Source: Buxus sempervirens (lineage: Eukaryota > Streptophyta > Magnoliopsida > Buxales > Buxaceae). From it: 64,000 nucleotides of DNA. The stretch spans positions 44,324,890-44,388,889 of the forward strand of contig OX387183.1 in assembly GCA_947561395.2 (NCBI GenBank), given 5' to 3'. Position numbers and translations under genes: made by a program. Positions 1 to 9,457 of the stretch are shown here, one piece after another (position 1 is the first letter of the stretch; each line of letters begins with the position of its first letter). Under the pieces are notes generated by a model. The model was not told the origin of the DNA. It saw nothing but the letters and a program-made list of their open reading frames with translations, and ran no database searches.

Positions 1-260
1 GGTCGTCTTCTCGGTTGTGAGGTAATCGGAGAGGAAGAAGGGAGGGTTCTTTTAACTCAGGCCAAGCAAGGAGGACTAGTTCTCTGTGGGAAGACCCAAC
101 CCTGGAGAGAACCAGAGAGTGAGAACTCTCTGCCCCGGAAAGAATTTCGCCAGAGACGAAAGCCGGCCCCTAAAATCCCGAACCCCAAAACTCTCCAACA
201 AAAATTTTTCCAACCTCCAGAAAAAAAATCCCGAACCCTTCCGAATGAATCCTCGCGCTG

Positions 261-352
261 CTTTTATAGGCAAGGGAAAAGGGGTGCCGCTCACCTTGGC
301 GCCCAGCTCAAGGTGGGCGCAAGCCCGCTTGCCACGTCCGCGCGAGCGGCAT
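261..352 (-). promoter_or_regulatory. LTR promoter: TATA box plus GC-rich palindromic cassette
   Basis: The minus strand carries TATAAAAG at 268-261. About 14 bp upstream lies an 80-bp GC-rich block (272-352) with inverted motifs: GCCGCTC with GAGCGGC, and CACCTTG with CAAGGTG. In the other Ogre-type LTRs this position is taken by GTATCCGG hairpins. The promoter role is inferred from the TATA box and its place in the LTR. Confidence 0.6.
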
Positions 353-714
353 AATGATGACAATTCATTAAATGCCGCCGCTCGCCGGTCGAAAAAATCT
401 TAAAAATTCAGATTTGGTCCCTGGCCAATTTCAATTCAATCCGATATTTTCGGATTTTTATAGATTCAGTCCCTGGGATATTTCGAATGTTTGGATATTT
501 ACGGATTTGATCCCCGAGATATTTTCCTGCGCAACTCGCCACGTGTGCAGCTTTTTGCCACGTGCGCAGATTGCCGGTTTTGCTGCTCGGAAATTTCATC
601 CGCTCATATTTTCTTCATCCGGACTCCGATCTGGGCAAACTTAGTTTCATTAGAATCGTATTGGAGCCCTCCATCCCATGACCTAGGGGTAGGCCTCTGG
701 ATCGGATTTAAGCA

Positions 715-1160
715 GAAAGTCAACTTTTGGCTCTGCTCAAGTTTGACCGCCCGCAGAACCTTCATCCGAACCCCGACTCCTGCAAACTCAGTTGCGTTGG
801 AATCGTGTCGAGATTCTCTATCCAATGACCTAGGGGTAGGCCTCTGGATCGGATTTTAGCAGAAAGTCAACTTTTGGCTCTGCTCAAGTTTGACCGCCCG
901 CAGAACCTTCATCCGGACCCCGATTCCTGCAAACTCAGTTGCGTTGGAACCGTGTCGAGATTCTTTATCCAATGGTATAAAGCTAGGTACTTGGCACGGA
1001 ATTCGTGGAAAAGTCAACTCTCGGCTCTTCCTCAAGTTTGACCGCCCGCAGAACCTTCATCCGGACCCCGATTCCTGCAAACCCAGTTGCGTTGGACTCG
1101 TGTCGGGATTCTCTATTCATTGAGATAAAGCAAGGTGACCAATTTCATTTGATCAAAAAA
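715..1160. repeat. Three tandem ~140-bp repeats in the LTR U3
   Basis: Successive units start with AGTCAACT at about 718, 865 and 1013. Each contains TTTGACCGCCCGCAGAACC, then a segment ending near TCTCTATCCAATG. The same unit occurs about twice in the LTR at 18540-18750 and, inverted, at 34560-34830, so copy number varies between LTRs. Confidence 0.85.
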
Positions 1161-1249
1161 GTCAACTTTTCACCCCTTAGGGTTGACTTTCTGTCCAGGG
1201 TTTGCATTTTTGGATTTTTTTCTGGGAGCGCAAAAATGAGGTGCTTACA

Positions 1250-2724
1250 CTTGGCATGACTGTTGCTGGGGATTGGGAAGGAGTCTTTTCCTCATTGCCT
1301 CTCCTTTTGATTCAATCCTTGTCATTGGCGAGCGTGGGAGTCCCCCTGGGAAGGATGCTCCATTGGGGATAAGCGGGGATTCCTCACTCTGCCATTTTCC
1401 TTTATAAGGCGTTTTCCCTTTGCCTGGTTTTGAGTTCTTCATGCTTGTTCAAGCCTTTGTCGAGTGCGAGAGACTCTGCTGAGGATTGAAGCTGGCTTGC
1501 TTTGTCTCTTGCTTGCTCCCCTTCGCAAGGCCGGCCTCTTTAGACTGGGCGAGGCTTGAGAAGTTTTCATTGTCAGGCATCACTCGCTTGAGAGGACTCT
1601 ACTGGGGATTCCAGACAAGTATCATGCTCCTTCTGATGAAAGGATTTCACTGGGGATTTTTGGAGAAGACGTCCGTCATCCCACTTTTTGCTATACCTAT
1701 GAAGTCATGAAGGGAACAAGAAGGTCAGTCTTGGACTAGCTGGGGGTTAATGCAAAGCATTCTTATTTTCTTCGCTCTGAGCCTTTTGCCCATTGCAACT
1801 AGAAATGGCCTCTGCCAAGGTTGAGAGACTATCGAATCAGGTTAGTAGCCCAATTCGGAGCCTCAAATAGTTAAGCAGAACAATTATAGAGAAGACAGGT
1901 GTGTTAGTGTGTGCTTGTGTTTGCAATATCAAAGAAATTTTCCATGGTCAGACGGGACTTGGAGTGCTTGGTATTTTTAGTAGCAACGTCATCACAGGCC
2001 ACTGTGAAGTCTTTAACTCGGGCGCAACCTGCCGGTCTGAACCCCTCAGATCTGTGCACTTTTCTCAGTTTACTGCCTGCCACTGTCACTGCTCTCCTCT
2101 GCATCTTGCTCTGCTCAACCCAGATGTGACCAGCTTTTTTTTTTTTTTTTTTTTTTCGGACTAACCACACAACGCCCTTTTTTCGGGTTTTCACTGTGTC
2201 TAGCCTTTCTAGGAAGCTCTAAATTCCGTCATGGCTGACGAATGCCGACTTAACTGTTTGCCCTGATCATTCTTTTCGGGATCCGAGAGGTCTTAGAGAT
2301 AGGACGAAAGGTAGGCTTGATCTTGGTTATGAAAGAAAGGATAGATGGCTCAAAAAAGCTTTAATTTTTGGGTTTGCAAAGTGTGCTACTTTTATTGTTG
2401 GTGGGACTTACATCCTGGCTTATTTGTATCTCTATATTTTGTTGGGTAAGCATTTCCCCATCTTCTGTGTTTCTTTCTTTTTTCTCTCTCTTTTTTTCTA
2501 TTGCATTTTCCCTTCCTTTTGAGGTTTTTCTGGGCAAGAATGCCCTGTTTCTTTTTGCTTTGCCAGGAATGCCCGTTTGATGTGTAGAACACTTGCAATG
2601 GGTTGAAAGAACTTTCAAGGCTCAAAATTGTTTAATTAGGGGAGAATTTTAAGGTATTTGGAAGGATTTACAGTCTAAAGGAGAGTCAAGGATGGCCTCT
2701 CTTCATTTCCCAATCAGAATGATC
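1250..2724. other. 3' untranslated region of element A, no gene
   Basis: This region lies between the integrase stop (2725) and the 3' LTR (1249). It has no credible coding sequence. It holds scattered plus-strand copies of a motif close to GACTCTACTGGGGATT (around 1258, 1346, 1469, 1590, 1646, 1728) and a T homopolymer of about 22 bases at 2136-2157. The motif resembles the segment at and just beyond the element's own PBS. Confidence 0.6.
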
Positions 2725-5232
2725 TTAGGCATAGTACAGTTTGACTACATCTGCATTTATCGGCTCAGGAAAAATTGCCCCGTCCATTTCTTGCAGGATA
2801 AGGGCTCCTCGGGATAGAACCTTGTGGACTACGAATGGCCCTTCGTAGTTTGGCTTGAATTTCCCACGGTTGTCTTCTTGACGGGGAAAGATCCTCTTCA
2901 ATACTAGGTCTCCCACTTTGAACTGTCGTGGCTTCACTTTCTTGTTGTAGGCTCGCGCCACTCTCTGTTGATAGAGTTGGCCATGGCACAAAGCCTTGAT
3001 CCTCTTTTCATCCAATAATTGCAACTGGTCAAATCTGGATTCTTCCCATTCGACGTCACTGATCTCTGATTCCTTTAGGATTCTGAGCGACGGAATCTGT
3101 GCTTCCACTGGGAGGACTGCTTCCATTCCATATACTAGGGAGAACGGGGCTGCCCTGGTCGATGTCCTAATCGACGTCCGATAGGCGTGCAGTGCATAGG
3201 GCAGCTTCTCATGCCAGTCTCTGTAAGTGACTACCATTTTCTCAAGTATCTTTTTCAGATTCTTGTTGGCAGCCTCTACCGCTCCATTCATCTTGGGCCG
3301 GTATGCCGTGGAGTTTAGATGTCTGATCTTCAGATCTTCACACATCTTTTCCATGTCCTTGTTATTCAGATTCTTTGCATTATCAGTGATGATTGCTTCT
3401 GGAACTCCGTAGCGACAGACTATATTAATTCTGATAAACTTGAGCACATGAGATTTCTTTACGTCCACGAAGGACATGGCCTCTACCCACTTGGTAAAGT
3501 AGTCAATTGCCACCAAGATGAACCGATGCCCGTTTGAAGCCATTGGATGAACCTGGCCTATCATGTCAATTCCCCAGATGGCGAATGGCCAAGGTGATGT
3601 CATGGAGTACAGAGTGTTTGGCGGCGCATGGATGTTGTCGGCATAGATCTGGCATAACTGGCATTTTCTGACATGAGCGTAGTAGTCTGCCTCCATGGTC
3701 ATCCAGTAATAGCCCATCCTTAGAATCTTCCTTGCTAGCATGTGCCCATTCATGTGTGCGCCGCACAAACCTCCATGGACTTCCTCGATTAACTTCTGCG
3801 CCTCGGCTTCTCTGACGCATAGCAGTAGAGAGTCATTGTATGACTTGTTGTACAGTCTGCCCCCACTGTAGAAGTATTGCCCTGCCAACCTCTGTATAGT
3901 TCGCTTCTCTGCAGCTGAGGCACCTTCTGGCAGAACTCTGTCCCTTATGTACCTTTCAATGTCTGCATACCAAGGTTCTTCTTCGGGTGTGCTTTTCTCG
4001 ACACTGAAACAGCAAACAGGGTAACGTCGAATTTCTATTTCCAGTGGTTGCACCCAAGCATCATTCGTGATGGTGGCCATTGATGCCAGTGTGGTTAGTG
4101 CATCTGCAAATCGGTTCCCATCTCGTGGCATGTAGTCGAATGTCACGCTTTCAAATTCCTCTTCTAATTCCTTGACTAACTCTTGGTATGGCACTAATTT
4201 CACATCTCTGGTCTTCCAGTCTCCCATCACTTGATAGATGATAAGACTCGAATCACCAAATACTTTCAGCTCTTGTATATACATCTCGATTGTTGCTCGC
4301 AAGCCTAACACACATGCTTCATATTCGGCCATGTTGCTAGTGCAATCAAACAGAAGTTTTGCTGCTATCGGGTGATGGACACCGTCTGGGGAGATTAGCA
4401 CTGCTCCGATCCCTTTTCCATTTACATTCACTGCCCCGTCAAAGAACATCTGCTGCTTGGTTTCTTCTGTATCATCTGCAGACTCTGTACACATCACATC
4501 TTCGTCCGGGAAGTGAGTCAGAAGTGGTTGGTAGTCAGGTAGTGGATGCTCTGCCAAGTGATTTGCCACAGCTTGCCCTTTTATTGCCTTCCTAGTTGTG
4601 TAGACAATGTCATACTCAGATAAAAGGACTTGCCACCTGGCAACCCTACCAGTGGAGATCGGCTTCTCAAAGATATATTTCAACGGATCCAGGTTGGAGA
4701 TCAGTAAGACTGTGTGACTAAGCAAATAATGCCGGAGCTTCTGAGCTGCCCAAACTAGGGCACAACACGTCTTTTCAAGCACTGTGTATCTGACTTCGAT
4801 GTTGGTAAACTTCTTGCTCAGGTAGTAGATTTCTTGTTCTTTCCGCCCTTTCTCATCGTGTTGTCCTAACACACATCCTATAGCTGTCTCAGAGACTGTC
4901 AGATACATAATCAAGGGTCGTCCTGGGACAGGCGGGACCAATGTCGGTGGACTCATTAGATAGGCCTTGATCTTATCAAACGCTACTTGACAGTCGTCAT
5001 TCCAAACCACAGGATTGTCTTTCTTTAGCAGCTTGAATATAGGCTCACACACAGGAGTTATCTGCGCAATGAACCTACTGATATACTGCAATCTGCCTAG
5101 GAACCCTCTCACTTCCTTTTCCGTCGACAGAGGAGGCATTTCCAGAATTGCCTTTGCTTTGACGGGGTCGACCTCTATGCCCCGTTTGCCCACTATGAAG
5201 CCGAGTAGCTTTCCTGAAGTCACTCCAAACAC
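2725..5232 (-). CDS. Pol C-terminal part: RNase H, second RNase H, integrase (element A)
   Basis: An open stretch of 835 codons, in the frame shifted relative to the RT upstream. The first ~20 residues complete the RT thumb. Next comes the usual gypsy RNase H with weakly conserved active sites (about 100-230). A second RNase H follows (about 260-390) with all four acidic positions visible: FFDGA, AEYEA, GDSS and FADAL. The integrase shows an H-H-C-C zinc finger (HGG, MNGH, CQLC) and a D-D-E core (GIDMIG, ITDNAKN, GAVEAANKN), then a C-terminal region ending LYYA. Products would process and integrate element cDNA. The dual RNase H is a Tat-lineage hallmark. A single-base deletion near 5226 (TGTGTTTGGAG, where the family reads KCVFGV) separates it from the RT. 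Confidence 0.9.
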   Translation of the reverse strand: MFGVTSGKLLGFIVGKRGIEVDPVKAKAILEMPPLSTEKEVRGFLGRLQYISRFIAQITPVCEPIFKLLKKDNPVVWNDDCQVAFDKIKAYLMSPPTLVPPVPGRPLIMYLTVSETAIGCVLGQHDEKGRKEQEIYYLSKKFTNIEVRYTVLEKTCCALVWAAQKLRHYLLSHTVLLISNLDPLKYIFEKPISTGRVARWQVLLSEYDIVYTTRKAIKGQAVANHLAEHPLPDYQPLLTHFPDEDVMCTESADDTEETKQQMFFDGAVNVNGKGIGAVLISPDGVHHPIAAKLLFDCTSNMAEYEACVLGLRATIEMYIQELKVFGDSSLIIYQVMGDWKTRDVKLVPYQELVKELEEEFESVTFDYMPRDGNRFADALTTLASMATITNDAWVQPLEIEIRRYPVCCFSVEKSTPEEEPWYADIERYIRDRVLPEGASAAEKRTIQRLAGQYFYSGGRLYNKSYNDSLLLCVREAEAQKLIEEVHGGLCGAHMNGHMLARKILRMGYYWMTMEADYYAHVRKCQLCQIYADNIHAPPNTLYSMTSPWPFAIWGIDMIGQVHPMASNGHRFILVAIDYFTKWVEAMSFVDVKKSHVLKFIRINIVCRYGVPEAIITDNAKNLNNKDMEKMCEDLKIRHLNSTAYRPKMNGAVEAANKNLKKILEKMVVTYRDWHEKLPYALHAYRTSIRTSTRAAPFSLVYGMEAVLPVEAQIPSLRILKESEISDVEWEESRFDQLQLLDEKRIKALCHGQLYQQRVARAYNKKVKPRQFKVGDLVLKRIFPRQEDNRGKFKPNYEGPFVVHKVLSRGALILQEMDGAIFPEPINADVVKLYYA

Positions 5233-5788
5233 ACTTGTTTGGGTTTAGCTGAAGTTTGTGCTCTCTGAGCCTGTCAAACATTTTTCCAAGGTTCACCAAG
5301 TGATCTTCTTCTTCCTTAGACTTCGCTATCATGTCATCCACATACACCTCCATCTCCTTGTGTATCATGTCGTGGAACAACAGAGTCATCGCACGCTGAT
5401 ATGTAGCGCCCTCATTCTTCAGTCCAAACAGCATCACGCGGTAGCAATAAGTGCCCCAGTGCGTGATAAAGGATGTCTTCTCCATATCCTCAGGTGCCAT
5501 CCTTATCTGGTTGTAACCAGAGAAGCCGTCCATGAAAGAGAACATCGAATGCGTTGCTGTATTGTCAACTAGTACATCAATGTGCGGCAATGGGAAGTCA
5601 TCCTTCGGACATGCTCTATTCAGATCTCTATAGTCGACACACATCCTGACTTTCCCATCTTTCTTGGGAACTGGCACAATGTTGGCTAACCACTCCGGAT
5701 AGTGAGTTACTTGCAGGAATCCGGCATCCAGCTGCTTGGCGACCTCTTCCTTGATCTTCAGGGCCCATTCTGGCTTCGTGCGCCTGAG
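5075..5788 (-). CDS. Reverse transcriptase (element A)
   Basis: RT copies the element RNA into cDNA. The frame runs from just after the TAG at 5789-5791 through LKIKEEVAKQLDAGFLQV, the PVPKKDGKVRMCVDYRDLN motif, and the catalytic YVDD within EVYVDDMIAKS at about 5330, to LNPNKCV. There it is thrown out of frame by a one-base loss near 5226 and ends at 5075. It lies in the same frame as the protease and gag upstream. The catalytic residues are intact. No start codon is expected because RT is made as part of a polyprotein. Confidence 0.9.
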   Translation of the reverse strand, partial: LRRTKPEWALKIKEEVAKQLDAGFLQVTHYPEWLANIVPVPKKDGKVRMCVDYRDLNRACPKDDFPLPHIDVLVDNTATHSMFSFMDGFSGYNQIRMAPEDMEKTSFITHWGTYCYRVMLFGLKNEGATYQRAMTLLFHDMIHKEMEVYVDDMIAKSKEEEDHLVNLGKMFDRLREHKLQLNPNKCVWSDFRKATRLHSGQTGHRGRPRQSKGNSGNASSVDGKGSERVPRQIAVYQ

Positions 5789-8380
5789 CTACTGTTTCAC
5801 AAGTACGGCCTCAGACTTTTTTGGTAACCGATGCACAACCAAGTCCGTGTCTAACCCGGGCATATCCTCGTATGACCATGCAAACACGTCAGAATAAGAT
5901 TTAAGAAAATCAAACATCTGTTTTCTCAATAATGGTGACAGCTTTTTACCAATTTGGAGGATCCTTGGTTGTGCTATTTCACCTATGTCAATTGACTCTG
6001 TTTCCTCAATGTTTGCCTGGGGACCCTTTTCATGTCTTTCCAATGCAAGCTGGAATTCAAGCGGGGTCTCCCATGATTCATCATCGTCCTCATGCTCGAA
6101 AGGCTCACAGGGGACGATGTCTAAATCTCCTTGCTGTGATGGGTGAGTGCCCCAATCTGACTTGTCGAGTTCTTGCTTGTTTTCAGGATTGGACACCGGC
6201 TCATGCATTTCATTTATTGTTGTTGCCATCTGGACTGGCTTTTCTTTTTGTTTTTCCTGTTCACTTATGGCAATCTTATTACCTATCCCGTGCCCCAGAC
6301 CTTCCGGGTGTGCGTCGGGATTGATACTAAGATCGCGATGCTCAAGTTGTTCATTTTTGTTATTTTCTTTTTCAAACAAATGCAAGTAGTAAGAAGAGTT
6401 CAGGTATTCATTAAAAATATGAGCAGTAGCTACAACAGAAATTTCAGAGGTGATAGAAACCCCCTTTGGAATGGTAGCTTTGCTGATGGCAAAAGGCGTG
6501 GCGCTCCAGTTTTTGAGTGGTGCCCGATCTTCCTTGTTGATGACGATTGCCGCTTCCGGTTCTTCAGCTAGTACCATGTTGGCGCTGTCGTCAGAAGATA
6601 TGCAAATCGGATCTTGTGCTGCGCCTCCCACTGGCTTGTTCTGGCTCCTTTCTGACTGGGGGCCATATTCTGATGATATCCCCATCCATGCTCCACTGAT
6701 GGGGATGGCCCACGGTATCTCGTCCCTGGGTGGCGCATACGCGATGGTGACTTCGTTGGCCGGGTCCACTCTGGGGGGTGCAAACATTATGGGTATCCCA
6801 GTTGGTATCCCAGGAACTATAGAAGAGTGAGCTGGTGGTGCCCATTTGCCGTAAGCTGCATGGTATACCTCTTCCGGTACCGGCCCTAGCACTTGGGGCA
6901 TGCTACGGAACATTCGGTTTAAACCATCGCGAGTTCCATGGTGCGGGATATAAGGGCGTGGAGGAGGCGACCTTGGCCTGCGGGTTGGCGCTCCTGAGCT
7001 GTCTCGCCCTTCCATCATGCAGACATACATGACCGGAACTTCTTCTTTGGATTCTTCCAGGGGAGCAGGTGACGGCACTTCCATCACTCTTGCAGAGTTG
7101 ATCGGGATCCCATCAGGGATGAACTGCTCCTCTGGTGGGGCGAAGGCCATGGTGACTTCATTGACTGAGTCCAGGGCAACCAGTGCTGGTAGGCCATCTG
7201 GTGACCCCTCAGGAGCCAACGGGTCTACTTTCACTATGTCTCCAATCATGCCCATAGATGATGGCTCTTCCCAAAGCATCTGAGCCAATCCTTGCAGGTA
7301 ATCCTCTTCTGCAGCAGGGGTTTCCAAAAACTCATCTCCCCATCCCTGGGGGACTATGTTCTTGATGGCCTGGGCCGCTTCACCCTCCATGTTAGCGAAG
7401 CGGTGGTACAAGTTCTCGTGTGTGCATATGGGCCAGTGGGGGTCTCTTCCTTCAGTTCTTGCCCTTTTCCTCTCGGCACGGTTCCCAAGGAGTTGGGAGT
7501 AGTCTTCTGGCTGCGGTCTGAACCCCAGTCCAAAACCAGTAGTCTGCTCATAAGGTTGGATGGCTGCCTTAATTCCCTGCTTATACTTGCCCAATCCATT
7601 GCCGGCTTTGAGGCCCCAGTCCGCACAGTCAACAGCGCTGAACATGTACTTTCTCCTCTTTTTCGAGAGCCATCGCCCCCTTTCAGATTCAGGGATACGG
7701 TTCACCTGCACCATCTCCATTGCTTGGAAATTGAGTGTGGTGGGCAACTCATAATCCACATAGGGTACTCCGACCCTTTCGAACTCCCGGTGATCCTCAG
7801 CATGTACTGTTATAAGTTCGTTGCCTGACACGAACCAGACCATTCTTTGCAATGTGGAAGATACTGCTCCTGCCTGATGCAGCCACGGCCTCCCAATCAG
7901 CAAGTTGAATGAGGCGTTGATATCCATGAGTTCAAACTCCACGGTAAAGGGCCTATCTGCGATCGTGATCACCAAAGTGACCTCTCCCAGTGAGTCCCTT
8001 CGGGCGTTGTCAAAGCCTCTGACATTATGCCCACTTGGTTTGATCATGGAAGGATCCAATTTTAAACTGTGAAACGTCCTCATCGGGCATATGTTCAGCG
8101 CCGACCCATTGTCAATCATGGCACGTTTCACAATGAGATCTGCACACTTTACGGTTACATAGAGCAGCTCGGTGTGATTGTACCCTTCAGATGGCAGGTC
8201 TGCTGCAGAAAAGGAGATAGCCTGGGGTGCCATGATCACTGACACCACTGCTCCTAATTGCTCAGGGTCAATATCTTCTGGTACGTGTGCGTCTCCCAGG
8301 ACCTTCATTAACACTGCCCTGTGCTTTTCTGAATTGATTAGAAGTCGCATTATGGAGATTTGGGCGGGCACCTTGTTCAA
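5789..8380 (-). CDS. Aspartic protease and pol linker (element A)
   Basis: 863 open codons between two TAGs. The active site is IDNGSALN (around residue 92, near 8105), the D-N-G-S form used by Ogre/Tat proteases, with the partner loop FNLLIGRPWLH about 60 residues on. A G-patch-like segment follows (GNGLGKYKQGI, about residues 265-300), then a long low-complexity, Pro/Glu-rich linker and a stretch leading into RT (LSPLLRKQMFDFLKSYSDVFAWSYEDMPGL). Maturation of Gag-Pol is the expected role. It terminates at TAG 5789-5791, where the family usually continues into RT. Confidence 0.88.
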   Translation of the reverse strand: MNKVPAQISIMRLLINSEKHRAVLMKVLGDAHVPEDIDPEQLGAVVSVIMAPQAISFSAADLPSEGYNHTELLYVTVKCADLIVKRAMIDNGSALNICPMRTFHSLKLDPSMIKPSGHNVRGFDNARRDSLGEVTLVITIADRPFTVEFELMDINASFNLLIGRPWLHQAGAVSSTLQRMVWFVSGNELITVHAEDHREFERVGVPYVDYELPTTLNFQAMEMVQVNRIPESERGRWLSKKRRKYMFSAVDCADWGLKAGNGLGKYKQGIKAAIQPYEQTTGFGLGFRPQPEDYSQLLGNRAERKRARTEGRDPHWPICTHENLYHRFANMEGEAAQAIKNIVPQGWGDEFLETPAAEEDYLQGLAQMLWEEPSSMGMIGDIVKVDPLAPEGSPDGLPALVALDSVNEVTMAFAPPEEQFIPDGIPINSARVMEVPSPAPLEESKEEVPVMYVCMMEGRDSSGAPTRRPRSPPPRPYIPHHGTRDGLNRMFRSMPQVLGPVPEEVYHAAYGKWAPPAHSSIVPGIPTGIPIMFAPPRVDPANEVTIAYAPPRDEIPWAIPISGAWMGISSEYGPQSERSQNKPVGGAAQDPICISSDDSANMVLAEEPEAAIVINKEDRAPLKNWSATPFAISKATIPKGVSITSEISVVATAHIFNEYLNSSYYLHLFEKENNKNEQLEHRDLSINPDAHPEGLGHGIGNKIAISEQEKQKEKPVQMATTINEMHEPVSNPENKQELDKSDWGTHPSQQGDLDIVPCEPFEHEDDDESWETPLEFQLALERHEKGPQANIEETESIDIGEIAQPRILQIGKKLSPLLRKQMFDFLKSYSDVFAWSYEDMPGLDTDLVVHRLPKKSEAVLVKQ

Positions 8381-9457
8381 CTACTGGAGGATGTCGTATC
8401 CGGGAGTGTAGACGCTGTGGTGTAAATCTGTAACCTCCTCTTCTGTGGCCCTTCCCTTTCTCTTGAGGGTCTGTGGCAGTTCAGTGACCACATCCTTCCC
8501 TTTTTCTTTTCTTTTCGCTTCTGCTTCTGCTTCCGCTCCCTCTGGTACGGGTGGGGGGTCGGTGTTTATGTATCGGCCGGATCGGGTGATCCGATCGATT
8601 TCTGCCTCGATGGTGGTGGTGGTGGCTTGATGGTAGAAAGATTGGGTGGGGTAAGGTGGGGGTGCGGCCTTGTACGAAGGTGGCTCCAGGTTGAGTTTTG
8701 AAAGATTCAGTGTGGGTGGTTCGAACGAAAGGTGGAAGGGGTCTTGTGGAGGTGAGTCCATGATATCATGGATGTTGAGAGTGGAGGGGTTGGCGAGAGG
8801 GGTGGGGTAGAAAAACTCTTGGTCTGTGTGTGGGTGGAAATGCACCAGAGGGAAATCTGTAGGGGGGTCACTGCCGTCTCCTTCAATGACGTTCACTGTC
8901 CTGCTTTCTGCTGACGCGTCATCTGAGTCCGTATCAGGGGACTCGTCCGAACTCTCATATGGATCAAGTAGGGTTGCAAGTTCAGGAGTCGATGATGGTT
9001 CCTCTTCTTCAGTGGCATAAGGGGGGATGAACCACTCCGATGTGCCGTGGGAAGAGGATCCTAAACTCAGCTCCGCTGATAGGGGATCGGTGAGGGATTG
9101 CAGGTCCGGCTCTGATGTCGCAGACATATACTCAGGTGGCCATCCGGTAGACATCTGCGGGGGTACCCTTGAACTATCCACAGACGCGTCTGTGTCCGGT
9201 GGCCCATTTCGGAACCAGGGTCCCTCGGAACTGCCGATTCCTTCTCTGCGTGGAGGGGATGGGGAGTCATTGATCCATCCGCATTGCACTAGGTTCCATG
9301 GCCCCGTGACCTCCTCACTGCTTTGCGGTTCCTCCTCTATAACACAGATGTGGACGTCTGTATTTTCCTTAACTGCACCAGCTGTCGAAGGGGTTTCTAC
9401 TTGAAGCTGCACCTTCACTATCTGCCCCGGTCGGCCAATAAGCACAGAAGGGTCGAG
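8381..9457 (-). CDS. Acidic Pro/Ser-rich linker between gag and protease (element A)
   Basis: 354 codons in the gag frame, bounded by TAGs at 9458-9460 and 8381-8383. The product is rich in D, E, S and P, with a basic patch near the C-terminus (KRKEKGKDVVTE). It starts just after GIR-stop-LDPSVLIGRPGQ, which reads naturally through the stop. I recognise no domain. The same reading frame and close spacing to gag and protease make it a linker of the polyprotein. Confidence 0.7.
   Translation of the reverse strand, partial: LDPSVLIGRPGQIVKVQLQVETPSTAGAVKENTDVHICVIEEEPQSSEEVTGPWNLVQCGWINDSPSPPRREGIGSSEGPWFRNGPPDTDASVDSSRVPPQMSTGWPPEYMSATSEPDLQSLTDPLSAELSLGSSSHGTSEWFIPPYATEEEEPSSTPELATLLDPYESSDESPDTDSDDASAESRTVNVIEGDGSDPPTDFPLVHFHPHTDQEFFYPTPLANPSTLNIHDIMDSPPQDPFHLSFEPPTLNLSKLNLEPPSYKAAPPPYPTQSFYHQATTTTIEAEIDRITRSGRYINTDPPPVPEGAEAEAEAKRKEKGKDVVTELPQTLKRKGRATEEEVTDLHHSVYTPGYDILQ

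Larger units (their letters stand above)
1..1249 (-). mobile_element. Partial 3' LTR of element A (U3 side)
   Basis: On the minus strand the LTR begins at 1249 with TGTAAGCACCTCATTTTTGC, the same terminus as the LTRs starting at 18800 (minus) and 34473 (plus). It runs leftward off the window. It holds about three copies of a 140-bp repeat (715-1160), a segment shared with the other LTRs (around 350-620), a GC-rich cassette and a TATA box. The GTATCCGG hairpins present in the other two LTRs of this type are absent. No polypurine tract is visible just upstream (1250-1290), which is odd for a 3' LTR. Confidence 0.8.

Noticed and set aside
5220-5232. Programmed frameshift between RT and RNase H in element A
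   Set aside because: It falls inside the RT thumb and is explained by one missing base; the family reads through here in one frame.
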